Assembly: GCF_026017845.1 (NCBI RefSeq)
Contig: NZ_CP100416.1
Location: forward strand, 10,200,081-10,264,080
Origin: Amycolatopsis mediterranei
GTDB taxonomy: Bacteria > Actinomycetota > Actinomycetes > Mycobacteriales > Pseudonocardiaceae
Reading direction: 5' to 3'
DNA length: 64,000 bases
Below the pieces are notes generated by a model. The model did no database searches. It was not told where the DNA came from and saw nothing but the letters and a program-made list of their open reading frames with translations. Positions 15,912-24,912 of the stretch are shown in pieces; position 1 is the first letter of the stretch, and each line of letters opens with the position of its first letter. Position numbers and translations under genes: made by a program.

Positions 15912-17042
15912 ATGCCGTACCGCTCGCCGCTGCTGGACGTGCCCCGATCGATCCCTTCACCTGACGACCACCCCGAAGCCGGCGTCCCCTGGCATTGGGG
16001 AGACCCCTTCGCGGAGCAGCGCACGGCCTCGCGCAGCGTGGTCGTGATCGACCGGTCGCACCGCGAGTTCCTCGCCGTGACCGGCGAAGACCGGCTGTCG
16101 TGGCTGCACCTGGTGATCTCGCAGCACGTGACCGGGCTGGCCGAGGGCTCCGGCACCGAGGCGCTGGTCCTCGACAGCCAGGGCCGTGTCGAGACGCACA
16201 TGGTCCTGGCGCACCTCGACGGCACGGTGTACCTCGACACCGACCCCGGCCCGAGTGTGACGAGCGCGCTGCCCAAGGGCGGCCCGCAGACGCTGCGCGA
16301 GTACCTCGAGGCGATGAAGTTCTGGTCCAAGGTGGACATCCGGGACGCGACCGGCGAGCTCGCGCTGCTCACCGTGCTCGGCCCGGACGCCGAGCGCGTG
16401 CTGAGCGCGGTCGGCGCCGAGGTGGGCCCGGAGCCGTACGCGGTGGCGGCGCTGCCGGGTGGCGGGTTCGCGCGGCGGATGCCGTGGCCCGGCCGCTCGA
16501 GCGTCGACCTGGCGGTGCCGCGCGAGGCGCTCGTGGACTGGTGGAAGCGGCTCACCGACGCGGGCGCGCGGGCGGCGGGCAGTTGGGTGTTCGACGCGTT
16601 GCGCGTCGAGTCGCTGCGGCCGCGGCTGGGCGTCGACACCGACGACCGCACGATCCCGCACGAGGTCGGCTGGGTCGGCTCGGCCGCGCACGTCGCGAAG
16701 GGCTGCTACCGCGGCCAGGAAACGGTGTCGAAGGTCCACAATGTGGGACGGCCGCCGCGGAACCTGCTCCTGCTGCACCTCGACGGCTCGCCCGAGGTCA
16801 CCCCGGAACCCGGTGACCCGGTGCTGCTGGACGGCCGCACGGTCGGCCGGATCGGCACGGTGATCCAGCACCACGAGCTCGGCCCGATCGCGTTGGCGCT
16901 GGTCAAGCGCTCGACGCCGGTGGGCGCGGAGCTGCTGGCGGGGTCGGAGGACAACCTCGTCCAGGCGGCGATCGACCCCGACTCCGTGCCGTCGGAACAG
17001 CCCGCGCCGGGCCGTGCGGCAGCGGCGCAACTTCGTGGCTGA
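15912..17042 (+). CDS. ygfZ: YgfZ/GcvT-like folate-binding Fe-S maintenance protein
   Basis: 376 residues. It has the YgfZ signature KGCYRGQETV with its conserved Cys (about residue 262), a GcvT-like N-terminal half and a beta-barrel C-terminal domain (PGDPVLLDGRTVGRIGTV). YgfZ proteins bind folate and help assemble or repair iron-sulfur enzymes. The ATG sits 7 bases after TAGGCT (15899-15904), a leaderless arrangement. The syntenic M. tuberculosis gene is Rv0811c. Confidence 0.9.
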   Translation: MPYRSPLLDVPRSIPSPDDHPEAGVPWHWGDPFAEQRTASRSVVVIDRSHREFLAVTGEDRLSWLHLVISQHVTGLAEGSGTEALVLDSQGRVETHMVLAHLDGTVYLDTDPGPSVTSALPKGGPQTLREYLEAMKFWSKVDIRDATGELALLTVLGPDAERVLSAVGAEVGPEPYAVAALPGGGFARRMPWPGRSSVDLAVPREALVDWWKRLTDAGARAAGSWVFDALRVESLRPRLGVDTDDRTIPHEVGWVGSAAHVAKGCYRGQETVSKVHNVGRPPRNLLLLHLDGSPEVTPEPGDPVLLDGRTVGRIGTVIQHHELGPIALALVKRSTPVGAELLAGSEDNLVQAAIDPDSVPSEQPAPGRAAAAQLRG

Positions 17043-17091
17043 TCGAAAGCCCCTGACAGCGAGATCACGCTCAACCGGGATAAACTGCGCT

Positions 17092-17655
17092 GTGATCGAA
17101 GTGCGGCCCGGCGGCAGGCGGCGGATCGACCGCGTGCTCGGCCCGGGGTACCTCAGCGGCCTGGGTGAACTGCCGCTGAAGGTGCTGCGCGAGCGGCGCG
17201 ACGAAGCCGCACAGGAAGAGACCGACCTCTCCTACCTGCGGCGGCTCCTGCACGCCCGGATCGACATCGTGCGCGCGGAACAGGCGCGGCGCAGTTCCGG
17301 CGGCGAAGCGAGCATCGTCGACCAGCTGGCGACGATCCTGGCCGACAACGCGCTGGGCCCCGCGGCGGGATCCGGACGGCACCAGCAGCTGGAGCCCTCC
17401 CGCGCCGGCGAGCACCGCCGCCACGCGGAGGCCCTGATCGGCGACACGGACCTGACCGACGTCGAGACCCTGTCGGACGAGAAGCTCGCTTCCGCTTTGG
17501 ACACCTACGCGCGCGAAGAGCTGTCGGTGTCGTCCTTCCGCCGCGAGGTCCAAGGCGTGATGGACACGCTGAACGCGGAGATCGCCCGGCGCTACCAGCA
17601 GGGATCGGCCACAGTGGACGAGCTGCTGGAGAACGAGGGTGGCCGCGCCGAGTGA
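17092..17655 (+). CDS. rsiG: RsiG-type c-di-GMP-binding anti-sigma factor (formerly AmfC-like)
   Basis: 187 residues from GTG 17092, 5 bases after a TAAACT box. Two helical motifs match the c-di-GMP signature E(X)3S(X)2R(X)3Q(X)3D: EELSVSSFRREVQGVMD (from E 143) matches exactly, and ETDLSYLRRLLHARID (from E 43) matches with H in place of Q. The spacing between them fits the antiparallel coiled coil of Streptomyces RsiG, which holds the sporulation sigma factor WhiG when bound to c-di-GMP. No whiG-like gene is in the window. It overlaps the asparaginase gene by 4 bases, an odd operon partner. Confidence 0.82.
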   Translation: MIEVRPGGRRRIDRVLGPGYLSGLGELPLKVLRERRDEAAQEETDLSYLRRLLHARIDIVRAEQARRSSGGEASIVDQLATILADNALGPAAGSGRHQQLEPSRAGEHRRHAEALIGDTDLTDVETLSDEKLASALDTYAREELSVSSFRREVQGVMDTLNAEIARRYQQGSATVDELLENEGGRAE

Positions 17656-18584
17656 CCAACCCCGTGCTCGCCGAAGTCGTCCGTTCCGGCTTCGTCGAAA
17701 GCGTCCACAGAGGCGCGCTCGTGGTCACCGGCCCGGAAGGTTCGGTTCGGCTGGCCCTGGGAGACGTGGTCTCGCCGGTGTACCCGCGGTCGTCGAACAA
17801 GCCGCTGCAGGCGGTCGGCATGCTGCGCGCAGGCCTGGACTTCACGGGCGAAGATCTGGCGCTGGCGTGCGCGTCCCACTCGGGCGAGCCCGGCCACGTG
17901 AAGCGGGTGCTGGAGCTGCTCGAGGCGGCCGGCCTGCGCGAAGACGACCTGGCGTGCCCGCCGGACTTCCCCCTCCACGTGCCGAGCATGCGCGACGCGG
18001 CCGAGCCGCGCCGGGTGCTGATGAACTGCTCGGGCAAGCACACGGCGATGCTGACGACGTGCGTCCGGGCCGGCTGGCCGGTGGCTGGGTACTCCGCGCC
18101 GGACCATCCCCTGCAGCAGGCGATCGCGTCGTGCGTTGCGGAGCTGACCGGCGAGCCGATCGCCCACACGGGTGTCGACGGCTGTGGCGCGCCGCTGTTC
18201 GCGTTCTCCCTGACGGGGTTGGCTCGGGCTTTCGGCCGGATCGCCGGTGCTTCCGAGGGCCCTTCGGCGGAAGTGGCTTCGGCGATGCGGGCGCACCCGT
18301 GGCTGGTGGCGGGGACGGGACGCGAGGACACGGCGCTGATGTCCGGTGTGGAGGGTCTGGTCGCCAAGGCCGGCGCGGAGGGCGTCCAGGCGTTCGCGCT
18401 GCCGGACGGGTTCGCGGTGGCGATGAAGATGGACGACGGCGCGAAGCGGGCTTGCGCGCCGCTGGCGGTGGAGGCGCTGCGGTACCTCGGGGCCGACGTG
18501 TCGGGGCTGGCGGAACTGGGCCGGCCGATCGTGTCCGGTGGCGGGCGTGCGGTAAGCGAGATCCGGGTGCCGCAGCTGCGCTGA
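17652..18584 (+). CDS. Asparaginase (asparaginase II family, PF06089)
   Basis: 310 residues from a GTG overlapping rsiG. Family blocks: RSSNKPLQAVGMLRAG, ACASHSGEPGHV, the MNCSGKHTAML segment, GVDGCGAPLFAF and the C-terminal region ending VSEIRVPQL. This family is unrelated to the E. coli type I/II enzymes and lacks their two Thr motifs. It is expected to hydrolyse L-asparagine to aspartate in the cytoplasm. Biochemical evidence for this family is thinner than for the classical enzymes. Confidence 0.85.
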   Translation: MTNPVLAEVVRSGFVESVHRGALVVTGPEGSVRLALGDVVSPVYPRSSNKPLQAVGMLRAGLDFTGEDLALACASHSGEPGHVKRVLELLEAAGLREDDLACPPDFPLHVPSMRDAAEPRRVLMNCSGKHTAMLTTCVRAGWPVAGYSAPDHPLQQAIASCVAELTGEPIAHTGVDGCGAPLFAFSLTGLARAFGRIAGASEGPSAEVASAMRAHPWLVAGTGREDTALMSGVEGLVAKAGAEGVQAFALPDGFAVAMKMDDGAKRACAPLAVEALRYLGADVSGLAELGRPIVSGGGRAVSEIRVPQLR

Positions 18585-18626
18585 CGGACGGCGGTGGCCT
18601 TGCTGAGCAGCCCCCGTTTTCCACGC

Positions 18627-18651
18627 TACCGGGAGGCACCGACAGTTCCGG
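18627..18651 (+). repeat. Solo 25-base block of intergenic repeat R2
   Basis: Reads TACCGG, four variable bases, then CACCGACAGTTCCGG, matching the block at 47101-47125 (minus) at all but three bases. It lies between two converging genes. Unlike the other copies it is not followed by a TTGTCCACA word. Confidence 0.7.
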
Positions 18652-18683
18652 GGCGGAAAGCCACCGGGCCGTCCGGTTGTCCC

Positions 18684-19580
18684 CTAGTTGGCGCGTTCGC
18701 GGGCGGCCACGTCGCCCCAGAACTCCCGCAGGTCCGAGAACAGTTCGGCCAGCTCCTCGACGTTGCCCGAGCGCAGGGCGTCCAGGATGTCGTGGACCTC
18801 GTCGGCCGTGTTGTCGGCTTCCAGGACCGGGTCCGTGAACAGCTGCACCAAGCCGCCGTAGTCGAGCTCGACCACCGAGTCCGCGTGGAAGTTGTCCAGC
18901 CACCGGCGCGTCTCGAACAGCACGCGGCCCGGTCCGGAGTCGCCGAAGGTCTGCTCCAGCAGTTCGCCGGCCTCGCGGGCGCGGTGCTGCGCGTCGGCGA
19001 GGGTCGCCCGCCAGGACAGCTCGCGCTGGGGGTCGGCGCGGCCGTTCCCGAGCACCAGGCGCCGCTCTTCCGGCTCGATCAGCACGAACCACGGCAGCGG
19101 GACGGTCCAGGTCGTCGACAACGTGTGCGCCGCCGACGTGCTCAGGTCCACCATCGCCGACTTCGTCCGCGCGCGGATCGTCTCCTGGGTGAAGCCGCCT
19201 TCGTCGAGGACGACGTTCTTCAGCGCCGGGTGCGCGTCGCCGAGGAAGGTGACCAGCGCGGCCGCCGAGCGGGCCCGCAGCTCAAGCGGGCAGACGAGCG
19301 GGCCGTGCCCGGCCTTGCCGCCGGGCACGTCCGCGGGATCGAGCACCAGGACGTCGGTCAGCAGGCTCGGCGCCGGTCGGCCGTCGGCGAGCTCGGCGGG
19401 CAGCAGCCGCCGCGGCGCGGCCACCTGTGACCTGAGCCACATGGCCTGCTCACGCGCGCCCGCGTCCGTCCGCCGCAGCTTGGCCGCGGCGACGGCCGCA
19501 CGCAGCCGCTCGTCCGGCGGATCGGCAAGGGCGAGCAGCGGTTCGTACACCCGCAGGTAAGCCACGAAGGGACGAAGCAC
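18684..19580 (-). CDS. Conserved actinobacterial protein of unknown function
   Basis: 298 residues, soluble, with no signal peptide or membrane segment. It begins LRPFVAYLRVYEPLLAL and has an Asp/Glu-rich helical C-terminus (DEVHDILDALRSGNVEELAELFSDLREFWG). The central part reads as mixed alpha/beta (WTVPLPWFVLIEPEERRLVLG). I do not recognise a catalytic motif. It converges on asparaginase and is divergent from the DUF3073 gene. Confidence 0.7.
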   Translation of the reverse strand: MLRPFVAYLRVYEPLLALADPPDERLRAAVAAAKLRRTDAGAREQAMWLRSQVAAPRRLLPAELADGRPAPSLLTDVLVLDPADVPGGKAGHGPLVCPLELRARSAAALVTFLGDAHPALKNVVLDEGGFTQETIRARTKSAMVDLSTSAAHTLSTTWTVPLPWFVLIEPEERRLVLGNGRADPQRELSWRATLADAQHRAREAGELLEQTFGDSGPGRVLFETRRWLDNFHADSVVELDYGGLVQLFTDPVLEADNTADEVHDILDALRSGNVEELAELFSDLREFWGDVAARERAN

Positions 19581-19787
19581 GGGTAGATCGTGGCACGTCT
19601 ACCTGCACCGATCGCCACCGACCGGCCGGTAACCGGTGTCCGGCGAACACTGTCGCGACCGGCACACCGTGCCACGTCGCATCGAACCCCCCGGACACGG
19701 TACGGTGTGACCAGGAAAGAATTGTCGAGACGATGCGGGGCCGCCGATTCCCCCGGCCGCCCCGCCCCTGTGCGAGGGGGTCGAGCC

Positions 19788-19976
19788 ATGGGGCGCGGCC
19801 GGGCTAAGGCCAAGCAGACGAAGGTGGCGCGTGAGCTCAAGTACAGCTCGCACGAGACCGACTTCGATGCTTTGCAGCGCGAGCTGTCGAGTAATTCCTC
19901 GGGTAGTCATTACGAGGAGTCCGACAGCGAGGATCCAGACCCGTACGACGACGGGTACGACGAGTACCGCCGTTGA
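19788..19976 (+). CDS. DUF3073 small acidic protein
   Basis: 62 residues from ATG 19788, with GGGGG 7 bases upstream. A basic N-terminus (MGRGRAKAKQTKVARELKY) is followed by a Ser/Asp/Glu/Tyr-rich acidic tail, the exact layout of DUF3073 (M. tuberculosis Rv0810c, which sits between purM and the ygfZ homologue). The family is conserved across actinobacteria; its function is unknown. Confidence 0.9.
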   Translation: MGRGRAKAKQTKVARELKYSSHETDFDALQRELSSNSSGSHYEESDSEDPDPYDDGYDEYRR

Positions 19977-20126
19977 GCACGCGTAACCGCGCGAGGGCGC
20001 AGCCGGGCCACGTCCGGCAACCGCCCTCGCGCGTCGCGTGCTGCCCACAATCGCGTCCACAGTGTCTTCCGGACGAGTGTGTCCGGAAGAGGCGCGCGGG
20101 CTGCGAAGCGATGAAGGAGTGAGCCG

Positions 20127-20981
20127 GTGGTAAGTCGGGTTGGAGTCGTCGGGGCGGGCCTCATGGGGTCCGGCATCGCCGAGGTGCACGCACGGTCCGG
20201 GTTGGACGTCGTGATCACCGAGGTGAACCAGCCGGCGCTCGACGCAGGCCGGGCGCGCATCGAGAAGTCGCTGCAACGCGGCGTCAAGAGCGGCAAGCTG
20301 ACCACCGAGGACGCCGACGCGGCGCTCGCCAGGCTCCGGTTCACCACGGACATCGCCGAGTTCGCCGACCGCGACCTGATCATCGAGGCGATCCTCGAGC
20401 AGGAGCAGGCGAAGGTCGACGTCTTCCGCCAGCTCGACAAGATCGTCGAGGCCGAGGACGCGCTGTTCGCGTCCAACACGTCGTCGATCCCGATCATGAA
20501 GCTGGGCATGGCGACGAGCCGGCCGCAGCAGGTGGTCGGCATCCACTTCTTCAACCCGGTGCCGGTGCTGCCGCTGGTGGAGCTGGTGCCCTCGCTGCTG
20601 ACCAGCGAGGAGACCGCCCGCCGCGCGGAGGAGCACGCGACGACGGCGCTGGGCAAGACCGTGATCCGCTCGCAGGACCGCGCCGGGTTCATCGTGAACT
20701 CGCTGCTGGTGCCGTACCTGCTCTCGGCGATCCGGATGATCGAGTCGGGCTTCGCCTCGGCCGAGGACATCGACCGCGGCATGGAGCTGGGCACCGCCCA
20801 CCCGATGGGCCCGCTGCGGCTGTCCGACCTGATCGGGCTGGACACGATCAAGGCCATCGCGGACTCGATGTACGCGGAGTTCAAGGAGCCGCTGTACTCG
20901 TCGCCGCCGCTGCTGCTGCGCATGGTGGACGCGGGCCTCCTCGGCAAGAAGACCGGCCGAGGCTTCTACTCCTACGGCTGA
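20127..20981 (+). CDS. fadB2: 3-hydroxybutyryl-CoA dehydrogenase
   Basis: 284 residues from GTG 20127, with AAGGAG 7 bases upstream. Rossmann NAD site VGVVGAGLMGSGIA, the catalytic region ASNTSSIPIMKL followed by HFFNPVPVLPLVELV (catalytic His), and the C-terminal helical domain DRAGFIVNSLLVPYL. It oxidises 3-hydroxyacyl-CoA in butyrate or fatty-acid metabolism. It converges on the ECF transporter S gene with a 10-base overlap. Confidence 0.92.
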   Translation: MVSRVGVVGAGLMGSGIAEVHARSGLDVVITEVNQPALDAGRARIEKSLQRGVKSGKLTTEDADAALARLRFTTDIAEFADRDLIIEAILEQEQAKVDVFRQLDKIVEAEDALFASNTSSIPIMKLGMATSRPQQVVGIHFFNPVPVLPLVELVPSLLTSEETARRAEEHATTALGKTVIRSQDRAGFIVNSLLVPYLLSAIRMIESGFASAEDIDRGMELGTAHPMGPLRLSDLIGLDTIKAIADSMYAEFKEPLYSSPPLLLRMVDAGLLGKKTGRGFYSYG

Positions 20982-21793
20982 CCGAACGTCACGGGCGCAT
21001 CGAAGGCGGCCCGCCTGGCGGCGCGCCGCAGCACGGCCAGGACGGCCGGCCCGAGCAGCACGATCGCGACCGCGTTGGTGATCGCGCGGCCGGTGTCCCA
21101 GCCGAGGGTCGACGTCACGACGGTGTAGACGGCGAACCGGTGCAGGTTGTCGGCCAGCGGCGCACCGGGCACGAAGCCGAGTTGAGTGCTGTCCCCGGCG
21201 AGGAACGGCCACGACCACAGGCTCATCAGCAGCCCGAAGAAGTAGGCGGCGAGGACGCCGTAGCCGACGAGCAGGGCAATTTCGCCTTTGCCGCGCAGTT
21301 TCCGCGGAAGCAGCCCGGCACCGAGCCCGATCAGCGACGACGCCAGCATCTGGAACGGCAGCCACGGCCCGACACCGGCGGTGAGCAGCGCACTGGTGAA
21401 CAGCGACGTCGAGCCGAGCACGAACCCGAACCCGGGCCCGAAGACCCGCCCGGCGAGCACGAGCAGGAAGAAGACCAGCTCGATACCCCCGGTACCGGCG
21501 CCGAGAGGCCGAAGCCCGGCGTTGACGGCCGAGAGCACGCCGAGAAGGGCGAGCGCCTTGGCATCGATGCCGCCCCGGGAGAGCTCGGCGAGCACGACCA
21601 GGATGAGCACCGGCAGGGTCGCCATGAAGACGAACGGGGCATCGGCGGAGTGCGCGGCCGCGGTCGGCTGGGGGTGGGCGAGCAGAGGCCAGCAGAACAT
21701 GGCCAGCCCGAGGAGGCTCGCGACGGTGAGGATGAGCGCGGGCCGCGGAGTCAGCCGGACAGCGCGGGGCGGTGGGCCGAGGAAGTCGGTCAT
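20972..21793 (-). CDS. ECF transporter substrate-binding (S) component, CbrT-like
   Basis: 273 residues with about seven membrane segments (LILTVASLLGLAMFCWPLL, FVFMATLPVLILVVLAELS, FFLLVLAGRVFGPGFGFVLG and others). The long GPGFGFVLGSTSLFTSALLTAG stretch resembles the conserved region of S components. It lies on the same strand as the ECF T and A genes, 456 bases downstream of the A gene. The substrate is not shown by the sequence; similarity to CbrT-type proteins and the neighbouring secreted protein suggest cobalamin or another vitamin. Confidence 0.75.
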   Translation of the reverse strand: MTDFLGPPPRAVRLTPRPALILTVASLLGLAMFCWPLLAHPQPTAAAHSADAPFVFMATLPVLILVVLAELSRGGIDAKALALLGVLSAVNAGLRPLGAGTGGIELVFFLLVLAGRVFGPGFGFVLGSTSLFTSALLTAGVGPWLPFQMLASSLIGLGAGLLPRKLRGKGEIALLVGYGVLAAYFFGLLMSLWSWPFLAGDSTQLGFVPGAPLADNLHRFAVYTVVTSTLGWDTGRAITNAVAIVLLGPAVLAVLRRAARRAAFDAPVTFGQP

Positions 21794-22249
21794 GCCGGGG
21801 TCACCGCCGCCGCTTCGGGAGCGCCGGCGGATGGGCCTGGGCTGACCGGCGAGATCCGCGGAGCAACGGCCGGTCGTGCGGCGGCTGCGAGCTGGCGGCG
21901 GACTGTGGGCGCCGGAATCCGCGAGGCATCGCCGAGCGGCCCGAGCCCCTCGGTCGCCACGCTAAGCAGCGGGGGATTGTTCCGCGGGAGCCGGCCCGGC
22001 AGGTCGAAGTGCGCAGCGGGGTCCGCCGGCCCCTGCGGCGCGCCGACAGCGGCGAGGCAAGTGTCGGCGCCGGAGTGGTCGCGCGGCTGCGCGGCTGGCC
22101 CAACCGCAGCCCCCAGACCAGCGCTCAAGCGACGGCCCACCAGCGGGGCACCGTCGACCGCGGGCCGCAGACCAGCGGCGGAATGCGCTCGTGGGCTTCG
22201 GCCCCCCGCCCGCCCCCGCCCCTCCCCACCCGCCCCAACCTCCGCGTGC
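21794..22249. other. 456-base gap in the ECF operon with a strong G-run tract
   Basis: No gene is convincing here: open frames exist but lack normal codon bias and family features. At 22201-22240 the minus strand carries many runs of 3-6 G separated by one or two bases, a strong G-quadruplex-forming pattern that begins 10 bases after the EcfA stop. The rest is low-complexity GC-rich sequence. It may terminate or attenuate transcription before the S gene, or hold the S gene promoter. Confidence 0.6.
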
Positions 22250-23848
22250 TCATGCCAGCGCTTCCGCTACCTCGTCCACCGTCAGCCACTGCTGCGGGGC
22301 CAGGATCTTCGCCACCTGGGGGGCAAAGGCCGGCGAGGCGACGATCACCTCCTTCGTCGGGCCGTCGGCCACCACCTCGCCCTCGGCCATGACCACCACG
22401 CGGTCGGCCACTGTCGCCACGAACTCGACGTCGTGCGTTGCCAGCACTACCGCGTGGCCCTGCGAGGCCAGCTCTCGCAGGGCTGCCGCGAAGCGCCGTT
22501 TTGCGTGGTAGTCCAGGCCGCGCGTCGGCTCGTCGAGCAGGACCAGCGGTGGGGCCGACGCCAGCTGGATCGCCAGCACCAACGCCAGTCGCTGCCCTTC
22601 CGAAAGGTCGCCGGGGTGCGCTTCACCGGCGATTCCCGGGGCGAGCCTGTCCAGCAGGGCCCGGGCCGTTCCCGCCGGGACCTCCGACTCGGTGTCCGCC
22701 TGTGCGCACTCGGCGTCCACCGAATCGAGGTACAGCAGGTCGGCCGGGGTCTGCGGGACCAGGCCCACGCGCTGACGGGCCACTCGTGGCTTGAGCGCTG
22801 CCGGGTCCGCTCCACCGACGTCGACCTTCCCCGCCGACCTCGGGCCGCTGCCCTGCACCGCCCAGAGAAGCGACGACTTGCCGGAGCCGTTGCGTCCCAT
22901 CAGCGCGACCACCTCGCCCGGTCCGACACGCAGGTCGACCCCGCGCACCGCCGGGACATCTCCGTAGCGGACCACCACCCCTCTCACATCCAGTGCCGAA
23001 CCGGTCACCGAGAGACTACGAGCCACCACCGACAATTTCTGAAGGCGAGCGCGCAGCGGCCCCGCGACCCGCCGCGCGTCCCGCACCGACAGCGGCAGCG
23101 GCGACCAGCCCGCCAGCCGCCCCAGCTCGGCGATCGGAGGTGCGATCGACGACGTCGCCAAGATCTCGGCCGGCGGTCCGGAGCGCACCGAACCGTCGCC
23201 CGGCAGGTACAGCAGCCGGTCGGCGTACTGCGCCACCCGCTCCATCCGGTGCTCCGCGACGATCACCGTCGTGCCCAGGTCGTGCACCAGCCGAGTGATC
23301 GCCGCCAGCACGTCCTCGGCCGCCGTCGGGTCCAGCGCCGAGGTCGGCTCGTCCAGCACGACGACGGCCGGGTGCGCCGTCAGCACCGAACCGATCGCCA
23401 CGCGCTGCTGCTGACCGCCCGACAGTGTCCGAAGTGGACGGTTGCGCAGCTCCGCGATGCCCAGCAGGTCCAGCGTCTCCTCGACGCGCTTGCGCATGAC
23501 GTCCGGCGGCACCGCCAGCTGCTCCATCGCGTACGCGAGTTCCTCCTCGACGGTGTCCGTCACGAACCCCGCGAGGGGGTCCTGCCCGACGACGCCGACG
23601 ACCGAAGCCAGCTCCCGGGGCGGGTACCGAGCCGTGTCGAAGCCGGCGACGACGACCCGGCCGGAAAGCCGGCCGCCGGTGAAGTGCGGGACGAGCCCGT
23701 TGAGCGTGCCGAGGAACGTCGACTTGCCCGCCCCCGTCGGCCCCGCGACCAGGCACAACTCGCCCTCTTCGATCAGCAGCGACACGTCCGACAGCACCGG
23801 CCGCGAGGCGTCCGGGTAGGTCACCGTGACCCGCGAAAACTCGATCAT
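22250..23848 (-). CDS. ECF transporter ATPase, two fused ATP-binding domains
   Basis: 532 residues from ATG 23848; the longer open frame upstream is a shadow, and this ATG overlaps the EcfT stop (ATGA). Domain 1 (residues 1-230) has GPTGAGKST, LSGGQQQR and VVVLDEPTSALD; domain 2 has GRNGSGKSS, LSEGQRLAL and LVLLDEPTRGLD. Both keep Walker A, signature and Walker B, so both sites look active. Fusing EcfA1 and EcfA2 is common in actinobacteria. It powers vitamin uptake with the T and S components. Confidence 0.93.
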   Translation of the reverse strand: MIEFSRVTVTYPDASRPVLSDVSLLIEEGELCLVAGPTGAGKSTFLGTLNGLVPHFTGGRLSGRVVVAGFDTARYPPRELASVVGVVGQDPLAGFVTDTVEEELAYAMEQLAVPPDVMRKRVEETLDLLGIAELRNRPLRTLSGGQQQRVAIGSVLTAHPAVVVLDEPTSALDPTAAEDVLAAITRLVHDLGTTVIVAEHRMERVAQYADRLLYLPGDGSVRSGPPAEILATSSIAPPIAELGRLAGWSPLPLSVRDARRVAGPLRARLQKLSVVARSLSVTGSALDVRGVVVRYGDVPAVRGVDLRVGPGEVVALMGRNGSGKSSLLWAVQGSGPRSAGKVDVGGADPAALKPRVARQRVGLVPQTPADLLYLDSVDAECAQADTESEVPAGTARALLDRLAPGIAGEAHPGDLSEGQRLALVLAIQLASAPPLVLLDEPTRGLDYHAKRRFAAALRELASQGHAVVLATHDVEFVATVADRVVVMAEGEVVADGPTKEVIVASPAFAPQVAKILAPQQWLTVDEVAEALA

Positions 23849-24912
23849 CGGACGACCTCCAACGACGGCGGCGGCGGTGCGACGACCGCCGGCAGCGCCG
23901 CGACCAGCACGGACACCACGTGCACCCAGGAAACCTCCGGCCAGCGCAGCGGGCTCAGCGACGGGAACAACCGGCCCGGATCGATCCGCGCGGTCGCGAA
24001 CAGCAGCGCGCACGCCCCGACGCCGGCCGCCACGACCAGCGTCTCCGGCCACCGCCACCGGTCCGGCCGGTACGCCGTCCGCCGCACCCGGCGGCCGCCG
24101 AGGACGAAGCCGGCGACGGCCACGGCCAGCCCCGCCGCCAGCAACGGCACGCCGAGCCAGGACGACGTCCCGTCGAGCACGCCGTAGACGCCGACGCACA
24201 CGCCGGCCAGCCCGGCCAAGACGCAGGACGCGATCAGCACCCGCAGCCGCACACCGAGATAGGCCCGGCGGCCGTAGCCCCGGGAATCCATCGCGGCCGC
24301 CAGCCGCAGGGACCGGTCCATCGCGTCCTCCAGCACCGGCACCACGATGCCCTTGACCGCCCGCAGCCCGCGAGTCCGGCCCGCCCGCAGCCGCCGGGCG
24401 CGCCGCACGCGCTGGACGCTCTCGACGAGCTGCGGGGCGACCGTCAACGCCACCGTCACCGCCGTGCCCACCTCGTACAACGCGCCCGGGACCGCCTTGA
24501 GCAGGCGTTTCGGGTTGGCCAGGGCGTTCGCCGCGCCGACGCAGACGACCATCGTCGCCAGCCGCAGACCGTCGTAGAAACCACCGAGCAGCTCCTCCGC
24601 CGACACGGACCCGAACAGGGACAACCCGGCGGCGAGCGGGATCCGCGGCGGCGTGAACAGCACGTGCCCGCCGTCTTCGTCGCCGATCAGGATCCGGAAC
24701 AGCACCCGCGAGGCGACGATCAGCGCGCCGACGTAGACGTACAGCCGGAACGCCAGCGCCCAGGGCGCGTCACTCCGCCGGTTCGCGACGACGAACCCGG
24801 CGACGGCGATGATCAGGCCGAGCAGCAGCGGGTTCGTCGTCCGGCTCGCGGCCACGGCCAGCGCGAGCGCCCAAGCCCACCAGGCGCCGGGGTGCAGGGC
24901 CCTACGGTTCAC
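23845..24912 (-). CDS. ECF transporter transmembrane (T) component
   Basis: 355 residues from GTG 24912, larger than a typical ~260-residue EcfT because extra hydrophobic segments lie at the C-terminus (LVVAAGVGACALLFATARI and VHVVSVLVAALPAVVAPPPP). The coupling-helix motif AMDSRGYGRR is present (A-R-G type) and contacts the ATPase. It overlaps the upstream secreted-protein gene by 11 bases and the A gene by 4. Confidence 0.9.
   Translation of the reverse strand: MNRRALHPGAWWAWALALAVAASRTTNPLLLGLIIAVAGFVVANRRSDAPWALAFRLYVYVGALIVASRVLFRILIGDEDGGHVLFTPPRIPLAAGLSLFGSVSAEELLGGFYDGLRLATMVVCVGAANALANPKRLLKAVPGALYEVGTAVTVALTVAPQLVESVQRVRRARRLRAGRTRGLRAVKGIVVPVLEDAMDRSLRLAAAMDSRGYGRRAYLGVRLRVLIASCVLAGLAGVCVGVYGVLDGTSSWLGVPLLAAGLAVAVAGFVLGGRRVRRTAYRPDRWRWPETLVVAAGVGACALLFATARIDPGRLFPSLSPLRWPEVSWVHVVSVLVAALPAVVAPPPPSLEVVR

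Noticed and set aside
21790..22140. A 116-codon frame on the minus strand that ends on the ATG of the ECF S gene (ATGA)
   Set aside because: The overlap is attractive, but the sequence is Ala/Pro-rich with no fold features and codon choice unlike the neighbours. I left it as non-coding.
21140..24187. A 1015-codon open frame on the plus strand across the ECF genes
   Set aside because: It is antisense to three clear transporter genes and its product is Arg/Gly/Gln-rich without domains, as expected for a high-GC shadow frame.
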